Below are positions 8,346 to 18,301 of a stretch of DNA of 64,000 nt, in pieces. The notes beneath the pieces were generated by a model. It did no database searches. It was given only the letters and a program-made list of their open reading frames with translations, and was not told where the DNA came from. Source of the DNA: Arsenicicoccus sp. oral taxon 190 (GTDB lineage: Bacteria > Actinomycetota > Actinomycetes > Actinomycetales > Dermatophilaceae); NCBI RefSeq assembly GCF_001189535.1, contig NZ_CP012070.1, positions 1,612,001-1,676,000 on the forward strand, read 5' to 3'. The translations under genes and the position numbers were made by a program. Within the stretch, counting starts at the first letter, position 1, and every line of letters starts with the position of its first letter.

Positions 8346-9041
8346 ATGAGCAGAGCCTCCCTGTCCAAGGCGCCCCACGAGGTGGCCGCGATGTTCGACG
8401 AGACCGCGGGCCGCTACGACCTGATGAACGACGTGATGACCTTCGGGCAGATGCGGCTGTGGCGGCGGGCCGTCAACGCCGCCGTCGCGGCGCAGCCGGG
8501 GGAGACCATCCTCGACATCGCGGCGGGCACCGGGCGCAGCAGCGAGCCCTTCGCCGCGGCGGGGGCGCACGTCGTCCCGGCCGACTTCTCGCTGGGGATG
8601 CTGCGCGTCGGCAAGCGGCGCACCGCGACGCTGCCGTTCACCGCGGCCGACGCGACCCGGCTGCCCTTCGCCGACGACGCCTTCGACGTCGTCACCATGT
8701 CCTACGGCCTGCGCAACGTGGTCGACACCGAGGCGGCGCTGCGGGAGTTCCTGCGCGTCACCCGCCCTGGCGGCCGGCTCGTCGTGGGCGAGTCGAGCCA
8801 GCCCACCAACGCAGCCTTCCGGCGGATCTACTCCACCTACCTCGTCGGCGCCCTGCCCACCGTGGCGCGGACGCTGTCGAGCAACCCCGACTCCTACGTC
8901 TACCTGGCCGAGTCCATGCAGGCGTGGCCGGACCAGCGGACGCTGGCCACCCGGATCCAGGCCGCCGGCTGGTCGCAGGTGCAGTGGCGCAACCTGACCG
9001 GCGGCATCGCCGCGGTGCACCGGGCGATCAAGCCCGCCTGA
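8346..9041 (+). CDS. menG: Demethylmenaquinone methyltransferase
   Basis: This 231-residue SAM-dependent C-methyltransferase of the UbiE/MenG family performs the last step of menaquinone synthesis. Visible: the family start FDETAGRYDLMNDVMTFGQ, the SAM-binding loop ILDIAAGTGRS, the acidic end of strand 2 at VPADFS, YGLRNVVD, and a C-terminal GGIAAVHRA. An in-frame ATG at 8337 exists, but MSRAS at 8346 fits the family and has GGGAAG about ten bases before it. GAAGAT at 8333-8338 could also act as a -10 for a leaderless start. Confidence 0.92.
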   Translation: MSRASLSKAPHEVAAMFDETAGRYDLMNDVMTFGQMRLWRRAVNAAVAAQPGETILDIAAGTGRSSEPFAAAGAHVVPADFSLGMLRVGKRRTATLPFTAADATRLPFADDAFDVVTMSYGLRNVVDTEAALREFLRVTRPGGRLVVGESSQPTNAAFRRIYSTYLVGALPTVARTLSSNPDSYVYLAESMQAWPDQRTLATRIQAAGWSQVQWRNLTGGIAAVHRAIKPA

Positions 9042-9080
9042 CGTCACGATCCGGCGACGATCCCCCACGAGCCCCCCGGA

Positions 9081-9096
9081 CTTAGGCCATCCTAAG
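9081..9096. promoter_or_regulatory. Perfect inverted repeat CTTAGG-N4-CCTAAG
   Basis: A six-base perfect inverted repeat with a four-base centre lies between menG and the MenJ-like gene. Its TTAGG/CCTAA arms recall iron-regulator boxes, but the spacing (4 rather than 9) does not fit a DtxR/IdeR site. It may be an operator for the downstream respiratory genes or a short hairpin. A second weak inverted repeat (GGGAG/CTCCC) spans 9104-9129. Confidence 0.3.
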
Positions 9097-9206
9097 GCGA
9101 CATGGGAGAGAGTGCCTCTTAGACTCCCGGGGTGGTGCGCCCAGCGGCGCGCGGCCCCCGCCGCGCCCCACGACGCGCCGGCACCAGACGAGGAAGCGGA
9201 GCGACT

Positions 9207-10532
9207 GTGACGGACGGGACCACCCCGAGCACGACGACGACGGGTGTCGAGTCCGCCGACGTCGTCGTCGTCGGAGCCGGGCCGGGAGGGTCCGCCACGG
9301 CCACCTACCTCGCCCGCGCGGGCCTGGACGTGGTGCTGCTGGAGAAGGCCACCTTTCCCCGGGACAAGATCTGCGGCGACGGGCTCACGCCCCGAGCGGT
9401 GCGCGAGCTGACCGCGCTGGGCGTGTCGATGCGGCCCGAGGACGGCTGGATCCGCAACCGCGGCCTGCGCATCGTCGGCGCCGGCCAGACCTTCCAGCTC
9501 GACTGGCCCGAGTCCTCCTCCTTCCCCGGCTTCGGCACCGCCCGGGCCCGCGCCACCCTCGACGAGACCCTCGCCCGGCACGCCCAGGCTGCGGGCGCCC
9601 GGCTGCACGAGGGCGTCAGCGTCACCGCGCCGATCCTGCAGGACGGCCGCGTCGTCGGCGTCACCGCCAAGGTCCTCCAGGACGGCCGCGCCACCGGGGA
9701 GACCCGGGCGTGGCGCGCCCCCGTCGTGGTGGCCTGCGACGGCGTCTCCAGCCGCCTGGCCACCGCCGTCGGCCGCGAGAAGCTCGAGAGCCGCCCGATG
9801 GGCGTCGCCGCCCGCAGCTACTGGACCTCCCCGCGCACGCACGACGACTACATGGAGTCCTGGCTGGAGCTGTGGGTGCCCGAGGACGCCACCGACCCGC
9901 GCTCCAAGAAGGTCCTGCTCCCCGGCTACGGCTGGATCTTCGCGCTCGGTGACGGCCGCGTGAACATCGGCCTCGGCATGCTCAACACCTCCCCGCAGTT
10001 CGGGCAGGTCGACTACAAGGACCTCCTGGGCCGCTGGGTGGCCACGCTGCCGCAGGAGTGGGGGTGCACCCCGGAGACCATGACCCAGCCGATCCGCGGC
10101 GCGGCGCTCCCGATGGCCTTCAACCGCAAGCCCCTGTATGCCGACGGGCTGCTGCTCGTCGGGGACGCCGGGGGCATGGTCAACCCGTTCAACGGCGAGG
10201 GCATCGACTACGCGCTGGAGGCGGGACGCCACAGCGCCGAGGTGATCGTGCAGGCCTTCGCCCGCGGCACCGACGCGGGCCGCGAGCGGGTGCTGCAGGT
10301 CTACCCGCAGGTGATGTCCGACGCGCTCGGCGGCTACTTCACGCTGGGTCGCACCTTCGCGTCGCTCATCGGCCACCCCGAGGTCATGCGCCTCGCCGTG
10401 AAGTACGGCCTGCCCCGCCGGACCCTCATGAAGCTGCTGCTGAAGATCATGGCCAACCTGGCCGACGAGCACAGCCCCCACGTCACCGACCGGGCCATCA
10501 CCGCCCTCACCCGGGTGGTGCCCTCCGCATGA
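9207..10532 (+). CDS. menJ: Geranylgeranyl-reductase-family flavoprotein, likely menaquinone side-chain reductase
   Basis: This 441-residue FAD protein opens with the dinucleotide motif VVVVGAGPGGSATATYLARAG. It carries the family landmarks KICGDGLTPRAV, a mid-protein VVACDGVSSRLA, and the FAD loop LLVGDAGGMVNPFNGEGIDYA. Relatives reduce double bonds in archaeal lipids or chlorophyll; the mycobacterial MenJ saturates one isoprene unit of menaquinone. The position between menG and nuo supports the MenJ role, but this is inference. GTG at 9207 is preferred because AGGAAGCGGAG lies just upstream; the frame is open further 5'. Confidence 0.8.
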   Translation: MTDGTTPSTTTTGVESADVVVVGAGPGGSATATYLARAGLDVVLLEKATFPRDKICGDGLTPRAVRELTALGVSMRPEDGWIRNRGLRIVGAGQTFQLDWPESSSFPGFGTARARATLDETLARHAQAAGARLHEGVSVTAPILQDGRVVGVTAKVLQDGRATGETRAWRAPVVVACDGVSSRLATAVGREKLESRPMGVAARSYWTSPRTHDDYMESWLELWVPEDATDPRSKKVLLPGYGWIFALGDGRVNIGLGMLNTSPQFGQVDYKDLLGRWVATLPQEWGCTPETMTQPIRGAALPMAFNRKPLYADGLLLVGDAGGMVNPFNGEGIDYALEAGRHSAEVIVQAFARGTDAGRERVLQVYPQVMSDALGGYFTLGRTFASLIGHPEVMRLAVKYGLPRRTLMKLLLKIMANLADEHSPHVTDRAITALTRVVPSA

Positions 10533-10563
10533 CACCGCGTGAGCAGGCCGCCGACCGGGACCC

Positions 10564-10569
10564 TAGGAT
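10564..10569 (+). promoter_or_regulatory. Possible -10 box TAGGAT of the nuo operon
   Basis: TAGGAT lies 39 bases before the nuoA ATG, in the only gap (77 bases) before thirteen tightly packed downstream genes. No clear -35 is seen at the expected distance, so this is tentative. Confidence 0.35.
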
Positions 10570-10608
10570 GTTGACGCAGCAGACCAACCGAAAGGGGTGC
10601 AACGCGGG

Positions 10609-10974
10609 ATGAGTCTCAACCCGTACGTGCCGATCCTCTTCCTCTTCGCGATGGGCGTCGGCTTCGCCGCCCTGTCGGTGCTCGGCTTCGGCGTCATCGG
10701 ACCGAAGAGGTACAACCGGGCCAAGCTGGACTCCTACGAGTGCGGCATCGAGCCCAGCCCCGTCGCCAAGGGCGGCGGCCGCGTCCCGGTCAAGTACTAC
10801 GTGACCGCGATGCTGTTCATCATCTTCGACGTCGAGTCCATCTTCCTGTTCCCCTTCGCGGTGGCCTTCGACCGGCTGGGTCTGTTCGCCCTGGTCGAGA
10901 TGGTGCTCTTCGTGCTGACCGTCTTCATCGCGTACGCCTACGTCTGGCGGCGCGGCGGATTGGAGTGGGACTGA
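10609..10974 (+). CDS. nuoA: NADH-quinone oxidoreductase subunit A
   Basis: This 121-residue membrane subunit of complex I has three transmembrane helices. The diagnostic loop YECGIEP, with the conserved Cys near the quinone site, lies between helices 1 and 2, and FDVESIFLFPFA marks helix 2. ATG at 10609 is chosen: an in-frame GTG at 10597 would place the AAAGGGG ribosome site inside or against the start. It heads the nuoA-N operon and is followed by nuoB after three bases. Confidence 0.95.
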   Translation: MSLNPYVPILFLFAMGVGFAALSVLGFGVIGPKRYNRAKLDSYECGIEPSPVAKGGGRVPVKYYVTAMLFIIFDVESIFLFPFAVAFDRLGLFALVEMVLFVLTVFIAYAYVWRRGGLEWD

Positions 10975-10977
10975 CCC

Positions 10978-11532
10978 ATGGGTGTTGAGGACAAGATCCC
11001 GTCGGGGATCGCGCTGACGACCCTGGAGGCCGTGGCCGGGCAGATGCTGCACCGGTCCATGTGGCCTGCCACCTTCGGCCTCGCCTGCTGCGCCATCGAG
11101 ATGATGGCCTCCGGCGGCCCGGACTTCGACATCGCCCGCTACGGCATGGAGCGGTTCTCCGCGACGCCGCGCCAGGCCGACCTGATGATCGTCGCCGGTC
11201 GCTGCTCGCAGAAGTTCGCGCCCGTCGTGCGCCAGGTCTGGGACCAGATGCCCGAGCCCAAGTGGTGCATCGCGATGGGCGTGTGCGCCAGCTCCGGCGG
11301 CATGTTCAACAACTACGCCATCGTGCAGGGCGTCGACCACATCGTCCCGGTCGACGTCTACCTGCCCGGGTGCCCGCCGCGGCCCCAGATGCTCTTCAAC
11401 GCGATCCTGACGCTGCACGACTACGTCAAGAAGTCGCCGCAGGGCGTCAACCGCGAGGAGGCGGCCCGCGCCGCCGAGCGCGCCGCGATGGAGGCCACCC
11501 CCCTCCAGCTGCAGAAGGGCCTGCTGGCATGA
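10978..11532 (+). CDS. nuoB: NADH-quinone oxidoreductase subunit B
   Basis: The 184-residue peripheral subunit holds cluster N2, the [4Fe-4S] centre that passes electrons to quinone. The ligands are visible: the adjacent cysteines of LACCAIEM, the Cys of AGRCSQKF and the Cys of LPGCPPRP. The sequence is closely family-like, with a typical short actinobacterial C-terminal extension. Its stop overlaps the nuoC start (ATGA). Confidence 0.96.
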   Translation: MGVEDKIPSGIALTTLEAVAGQMLHRSMWPATFGLACCAIEMMASGGPDFDIARYGMERFSATPRQADLMIVAGRCSQKFAPVVRQVWDQMPEPKWCIAMGVCASSGGMFNNYAIVQGVDHIVPVDVYLPGCPPRPQMLFNAILTLHDYVKKSPQGVNREEAARAAERAAMEATPLQLQKGLLA

Positions 11533-12271
11533 GCGACTCCCACCTGCCCGCCGAGGCGCAGGGCGACAACGTCCACCACGTCGAGGTGGACCCCGGCGCG
11601 TCCGGCACCCCCGTCGAGATGGGTCGTCGCGCCGGCATGTTCGGCGCCTCCCGCGGCGGCGACACCTCCGGCTACGGCGGCCTCGTCTCCCCGGTGCTGT
11701 TCCCCGGCCAGGCGGGCCGCCCCTACGGCTCCTACTTCGACCACATCGCCGACACCCTCGAGAAGGCCCTGATCGGGTCCTCCGCGTCGTTCGCCGAGGC
11801 GATCGAGGCCGTCGTCGTCGACCGCGGCGAGATGACCCTGCACGTCCGCCGCGAGCACCTGCCGGTCGTGGCCCAGGCGCTGCGGGACCACCCCGGCCTG
11901 CGCTTCGAGATGTGCATGAGCGTCTCAGGGGTGCACTACCCGGCCGTCCAGGGCGCCGAGCTGCACGCGGTCTACCACCTGCTGTCGCTGACCCACGGGG
12001 CCCGCCGGCTGCGGCTCGAGGTGGCCTGCCCCGACGGCGACCCGCACATCCCGTCCGTGGCCGCGGTGTGGCCCGGGGTCAACTGGCACGAGCGCGAGAC
12101 CTGGGACTTCTTCGGCATCGTCTTCGACGGCCACCCCGCGCTGACCCGCATCATGATGCCGGACGACTGGCCGGGTCACCCCCAGCGCAAGGACTACCCC
12201 CTCGGCGGTGTCCCGGTGGAGTACAAGGGCGCCACCGTCCCGCCCCCGGACCAGCGGAGGTCGTACAACTG

Positions 12272-12272
<1 letters not shown>
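11529..12272 (+). CDS. nuoC: NADH-quinone oxidoreductase subunit C
   Basis: The 247-residue 30-kDa subunit of the peripheral arm carries the signature WHERETWDFFGIVFDGHP and ends in WPGHPQRKDYPLGG, both hallmarks of NuoC. About 65 hydrophilic N-terminal residues precede the family core, as in other actinobacteria. The ATG at 11529 overlaps the nuoB stop, and its own stop shares one base with the nuoD start. NuoC and NuoD are separate here, unlike the fused enterobacterial protein. Confidence 0.95.
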
Positions 12273-13617
<1,345 letters not shown>

Positions 13618-13618
<1 letters not shown>

Positions 13619-14550
13619 TGTCAGCCTTTGACGCCCCCAACTACGGCACCCAGCCCAACCACCTCGAGGGCCCGTGGGAGCCCGACGTCGAGCAGCGGCT
13701 GCGCACGGACGCCGCCGCGGTGGTGGCCCGCTACCCGCAGCAGCGGTCGGCGCTGCTGCCGCTGCTGCACCTGGTGCAGAGCGTCGACGGCTACGTCTCC
13801 ACCCGCGGGATCGAGCTGGCGGCGGAGTACGCCGGCGTGACGGCCGCGGAGGCCTCCGGCGTCGCGACCTTCTACACGCAGTACAAGCGGCACCGCAACG
13901 GCGACTACCTCGTGGGGGTCTGCACCAACGCGCTGTGCGCGGTCATGGGTGGGGACCAGATCTGGGACGACCTGTCGGACTACCTCGGCGTCGGGCACGA
14001 CGAGACCACCCCCGACGGCACGATCACCCTCGAGCGCCTCGAGTGCAACGCCGCCTGCGACTTCGCTCCCGTGGTCATGACCAACTGGGAGTTCTTCGAC
14101 AACATGACGCCGCAGTCGACCCGCGAGCTGGTCGACGCGCTGCGGGCCGGCACCCCGGTGCGCCCCACCCGCGGCCCGGACCGGGTCCACACCTTCACCG
14201 AGGTCTCCCGCGTCCTCGCCGGCTTCCTCGACGGCCACGCCGACGAGGGCCCGAGCGGCGGCGTCCCCACCATGCGCGGGCTCGGCATCGCGCGCGAGCA
14301 CGGCTGGGACATGCCGGGATCCGTCGCGGCGGGCGAGGAGGCCACCGGCGACGTGCCGGGCGCCGACGGCGCCGCGGTCACGGGCGGCGGCAAGGTCGAC
14401 GCGCAGCCCGGGCCGGGGGAGAAGACCAGCTCCGCCGAGGCGGAGGCCGCGGCCGGAAAGACCTCCGAGGCCAAGCAGCCCGCCACCCACCCCGCCGACG
14501 AGAAGGCGTCCGCCGGCAACACCGCCGACCCGAAGGGGGATGCCCAGTGA
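13618..14550 (+). CDS. nuoE: NADH-quinone oxidoreductase subunit E with Ala/Lys/Glu-rich C-terminal tail
   Basis: This subunit carries the [2Fe-2S] centre N1a. Its thioredoxin-like domain has the paired ligands CTNALC (C-x4-C) and CNAAC (C-x3-C), followed by APVVM. At 310 residues it is much longer than the usual 160-250. Roughly the last 75 residues are a disordered-looking stretch rich in Ala, Lys, Glu, Gly and Pro. The start overlaps nuoD by one base and the stop overlaps nuoF as GTGA. Confidence 0.94.
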
Positions 14551-15863
14551 GCACCCAGCTGACCCCGGTCCTCACCCGCACCTGGGACCTCGACCGGTCC
14601 TGGACGCTGGAGACCTACGAGCGCGAGGCCGAGGGCTACCAGGCGCTGCGCAAGGCGCTGGCCATGGAGCCGGACGCCGTGCTCAACACCGTCAAGGACT
14701 CCAACATCCGCGGTCGCGGCGGCGCGGGCTTCCCGACCGGCCTGAAGTGGAGCTTCATGGCGCCCCCGGACGGCGGGCCGCGCTACATCGTGGTCAACGC
14801 CGACGAGTCCGAGCCGGGCACCTGCAAGGACATCCCGCTGATGATGGCGGCCCCGCACCACCTGATCGAGGGCCTCGCGATCGCGACCCACGCGGTGCAG
14901 GGCGAGCTCGGGTTCATCTACCTGCGTGGCGAGGTCGTGCACGTCTACCGCCGCCTGCTGCGGGCCGTCGAGGAGGCCCGCGCCGCCGGCTACCTCGGTG
15001 ACGACGTCATGGGCACCGGCAAGAAGCTCGACATCGTGGTGCACGCCGGCGCCGGCGCCTACATCTGCGGCGAGGAGACCGCGCTGCTGGACTCCCTGGA
15101 GGGCCGGCGCGGCCAGCCGCGGCTCAAGCCGCCGTTCCCGGGCGCGCAGGGCCTCTACGCCCGCCCCACCTCGGTCAACAACGTCGAGTCCATCGCCTCG
15201 GTGCCCGGCATCGTGCTGCACGGCGCCGACTGGTTCAAGGGGATGGGCACCGAGAAGTCCGCCGGCCACGGCATCTTTTCCGTGTCCGGCCACGTGGAGC
15301 GCCCGGGCCAGTTCGAGGCGCCGTTCGGCATCACCATGCGCGAGCTCATCGAGCTGTGCGGCGGCATGCGGGGCGGCCGGCGCCTGAAGTTCTGGACCCC
15401 CGGTGGCTCGTCCACGCCGATCTTCACCGAGGAGCACCTGGACGTGCCCCTCGACTTCGACTCCGTCGCGGCCGCGGGGTCCATGCTGGGCACGCGCGCG
15501 CTGCAGGTCTTCGACGAGACCGTCTCGGTCGTGCGGGTCGTGTCCCGCTGGACCGACTTCTACCGCCACGAGTCCTGCGGCAAGTGCACCCCCTGCCGCG
15601 AGGGCACCTGGTGGCTCAAGCAGATCATGGAGCGGCTCGAGGTGGGCCAGGGCCACGAGGGCGACATCGAGAAGCTCCTGGACATCTGCGACAACGTCCT
15701 CGGCCGGTCCTTCTGCGCGCTCGGCGACGCGGCGACCACGCCGATCTCCTCCGCCATCAAGCACTTCCGCGAGGAGTTCGAGGCCGGGATGCACACGCCC
15801 TGGTACGACCTGTTCCCGCCGGAGGCCTCCACCGTGTTCGCGAAGGAGTCGGTGACCCGATGA
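14547..15863 (+). CDS. nuoF: NADH-quinone oxidoreductase subunit F
   Basis: The 438-residue subunit binds NADH and FMN and holds cluster N3. Visible: the FMN/NADH loop RGRGGAGFPTGLKWSF, NADESEPGTCKD, GAGAYICGEETALL, and the [4Fe-4S] ligands ESCGKCTPCREGT with the fourth Cys in SFCALGDAA. GTG at 14547 overlaps the nuoE stop. This is the electron-entry point of the complex. Confidence 0.96.
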   Translation: MSTQLTPVLTRTWDLDRSWTLETYEREAEGYQALRKALAMEPDAVLNTVKDSNIRGRGGAGFPTGLKWSFMAPPDGGPRYIVVNADESEPGTCKDIPLMMAAPHHLIEGLAIATHAVQGELGFIYLRGEVVHVYRRLLRAVEEARAAGYLGDDVMGTGKKLDIVVHAGAGAYICGEETALLDSLEGRRGQPRLKPPFPGAQGLYARPTSVNNVESIASVPGIVLHGADWFKGMGTEKSAGHGIFSVSGHVERPGQFEAPFGITMRELIELCGGMRGGRRLKFWTPGGSSTPIFTEEHLDVPLDFDSVAAAGSMLGTRALQVFDETVSVVRVVSRWTDFYRHESCGKCTPCREGTWWLKQIMERLEVGQGHEGDIEKLLDICDNVLGRSFCALGDAATTPISSAIKHFREEFEAGMHTPWYDLFPPEASTVFAKESVTR

Positions 15864-18301
15864 CCGCCCCCACCACCAGCGCCGCCGACCTGGTGACGCT
15901 GACCATCGACGGCGTCGAGGTCCGGGTGCCCAAGGGCACCCTGATCATCCGCGCCGCGGAGCAGGTCGGCATCCAGATCCCGCGCTTCTGCGACCACCCG
16001 CTGCTCGACCCGGCCGGCGCCTGCCGCCAGTGCCTGGTCGAGGTCGCGATGCCCGGTCGCGACGGCAAGATCGCGCCGATGCCCAAGCCGCAGGCCGCCT
16101 GCACCATGACGGTCGCCCCCGGCATGGAGGTCAAGACCCAGCAGACCTCGCCCGTGGCCGAGAAGGCCCAGCACGGCGTGATGGAGCTGCTGCTGATCAA
16201 CCACCCGCTGGACTGCCCGGTCTGCGACAAGGGCGGCGAGTGCCCGCTGCAGAACCAGGCGATGAGCAACGGCCGCGCCACGTCCCGCTTCGAGGACGTC
16301 AAGCGCACCTACGCCAAGCCCGTCAACATCTCCTCCCAGGTGCTGCTCGACCGGGAGCGCTGCGTGCTGTGCCAGCGGTGCACCCGCTTCTCCGAGCAGA
16401 TCGCCGGTGACCCCTTCATCTCCCTCACCGAGCGCGGTGCCGTCTCCCAGATCGGCATCTACCAGGAGAAGCCCTTCCAGTCCTACTTCTCCGGCAACAC
16501 CGTGCAGATCTGCCCGGTGGGCGCGCTGACCGGCGCCGCCTACCGGTTCCGGTCGCGGCCGTTCGACCTGGTGTCCACGCCGGGCACCTGCGAGCACTGC
16601 GCCTCCGGCTGCTCGATCCGCACCGACCACCGCCGTGGCGTGGTGCTGCGCCGGATGGCCAGCAACAACCCCGAGGTCAACGAGGAGTGGAACTGCGACA
16701 AGGGTCGCTGGGCCTTCCAGTACGCCACCCAGGCGGACCGGCTGTCCTACCCGCTCGTGCGGCGCGAGGACGGCGAGCTGCACATCGCCACCTGGCCCGA
16801 GGCGCTCGCGGTCGCCGCAGCCGGTCTGGGCCGGGCGTTGCGCACGGGCGTGCTCGTGGGCGGGCGCGTGTCCACCCACGACGCCTACGCCTACAGCAAG
16901 TTCGCCCGGACCGTGCTCGGCACGTCGTCCATCGACTTCCGGGCGCGGCCGCACTCGGTGGAGGAGGCGGAGTTCCTCGCGGCGCACGTCGCGCTGACCG
17001 CCCCCGACCACGGTGCCGTCACGTATGCCGACCTCGAGCAGGCCAAGGCCGTCGTGCTGGTGGGGCTGGAGCCCGAGGAGGAGTCGCCGATCGTCTTCCT
17101 GAGGCTGCGCAAGGCCTTCCGCAAGAACCGCACGAAGGTCTTCACCGTCGCGCCGTTCGCGTCGCAGGGCACCACCAAGCTCGGCGGCACCGTCCTGCAG
17201 GCCGCGCCCGGCCTGGAGGCCGAGGTCCTGGCCGCCGTCCGCGACGGTGAGGGCGTCTTCGCCGAGGCGGGGCAGACCCTGCGCGAGGCCGGTGCCGGCG
17301 CGGTGATCCTCGTTGGGGAGCGGCTCGCCGCGACCTCCGGCGGCTACTACGCGGCGCTCGACCTGGCCCGCGCCACCGGGGCCCGCCTGGCGTGGATCCC
17401 GCGCCGCGCGGGGGAGCGGGGTGCGCTGGAGACCGGTTGCCTGCCCAACCTGCTGCCGGGCGGTCGTCCCGCCGACGCCCAGGGCGCCGCGTCCCTGGCC
17501 GAGGTGTGGGAGACCGACCGGGTGCCGAGCGAGCCCGGCCTCGACACGACGGGCATGCTGCGCGCCGCCGCCGAGGGCAGCCTCGAGGCGCTCGTGGTGG
17601 GTGGCGTCGACGTGGACGACCTGCCCGACCCCACGACGGCCCGCGCGGGCCTGGAGCGCGCCTTCGTCGTCTCCCTCGAGATCCGCGAGTCCAGCGTCAC
17701 CCGCATGGCCGACGTGGTGCTGCCCGTCGCGGCCTTCGCCGAGAAGTCCGGCGCCTTCCTCGACTGGGAGGGCCGGGTCGGCCCGTTCACCGCGGCGCTG
17801 GAGTCCGAGCTGATGAGCGACTACCGCGTCCTCGACCTGGTCGCGGGGGAGATGGGCGCCTACCTCGGCACCCGCACCGCCGCGCAGATCGAGCGGGAGA
17901 TGCACCGCGTCGGCCCGTGGACCGGCGTCCGGCCGGCGGTCAACCCGGCGACGCCGGTCCCGCCGGCGCGCACCGGCGCCGGGCTGGCCGTGCTCGCCAC
18001 CTGGCACCAGCTCCTCGACAACGGCTCGCTGCAGGACGGCGAGCCCTACCTCGCGGGCACCGCGATCGAGCCGGTGGCGCGGGTCTCCGCCGCCACGGCG
18101 CAGGCCGCGTCGCTCGCCGACGGTGACGTCGTCACCCTGCACTCCGACGCCGGCACCGTCACCTACCCGGTCCGGGTGACCGAGGAGATGGCCGACCACG
18201 TCGTGTGGGTGCCGACCAGCTCCGCGGGCCAGTCGGTCCGTTCCCGCCTCGTCGCCGACAACGGTGACGTCGTCACGCTGACGAAGGGTGTTGCGCAGTG
18301 A
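15860..18301 (+). CDS. nuoG: NADH-quinone oxidoreductase subunit G
   Basis: The 813-residue subunit contains an N-terminal [2Fe-2S] ferredoxin domain (CDHPLL...GACRQC), the His-Cys cluster N5 (NHPLDCPVCDKGGECPLQ) and cluster N4 (CVLCQRC with a later CPVGAL). A molybdopterin-oxidoreductase-like domain starts near residue 235. It retains CEHCASGC plus the later Cys of WNCDKGRW, the ligands for the extra cluster N7 that many species lack. ATG at 15860 overlaps nuoF; the stop overlaps nuoH. Confidence 0.95.
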   Translation: MTAPTTSAADLVTLTIDGVEVRVPKGTLIIRAAEQVGIQIPRFCDHPLLDPAGACRQCLVEVAMPGRDGKIAPMPKPQAACTMTVAPGMEVKTQQTSPVAEKAQHGVMELLLINHPLDCPVCDKGGECPLQNQAMSNGRATSRFEDVKRTYAKPVNISSQVLLDRERCVLCQRCTRFSEQIAGDPFISLTERGAVSQIGIYQEKPFQSYFSGNTVQICPVGALTGAAYRFRSRPFDLVSTPGTCEHCASGCSIRTDHRRGVVLRRMASNNPEVNEEWNCDKGRWAFQYATQADRLSYPLVRREDGELHIATWPEALAVAAAGLGRALRTGVLVGGRVSTHDAYAYSKFARTVLGTSSIDFRARPHSVEEAEFLAAHVALTAPDHGAVTYADLEQAKAVVLVGLEPEEESPIVFLRLRKAFRKNRTKVFTVAPFASQGTTKLGGTVLQAAPGLEAEVLAAVRDGEGVFAEAGQTLREAGAGAVILVGERLAATSGGYYAALDLARATGARLAWIPRRAGERGALETGCLPNLLPGGRPADAQGAASLAEVWETDRVPSEPGLDTTGMLRAAAEGSLEALVVGGVDVDDLPDPTTARAGLERAFVVSLEIRESSVTRMADVVLPVAAFAEKSGAFLDWEGRVGPFTAALESELMSDYRVLDLVAGEMGAYLGTRTAAQIEREMHRVGPWTGVRPAVNPATPVPPARTGAGLAVLATWHQLLDNGSLQDGEPYLAGTAIEPVARVSAATAQAASLADGDVVTLHSDAGTVTYPVRVTEEMADHVVWVPTSSAGQSVRSRLVADNGDVVTLTKGVAQ

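Noticed and set aside
9081..9096. DtxR/IdeR iron box
   Set aside because: The arms TTAGG and CCTAA match, but the spacing is 4 bases instead of 9 and the inner half-site bases are missing.
10597..10599. GTG at 10597 as nuoA start
   Set aside because: The ribosome site AAAGGGG overlaps this codon; ATG at 10609 has workable spacing and matches family length.
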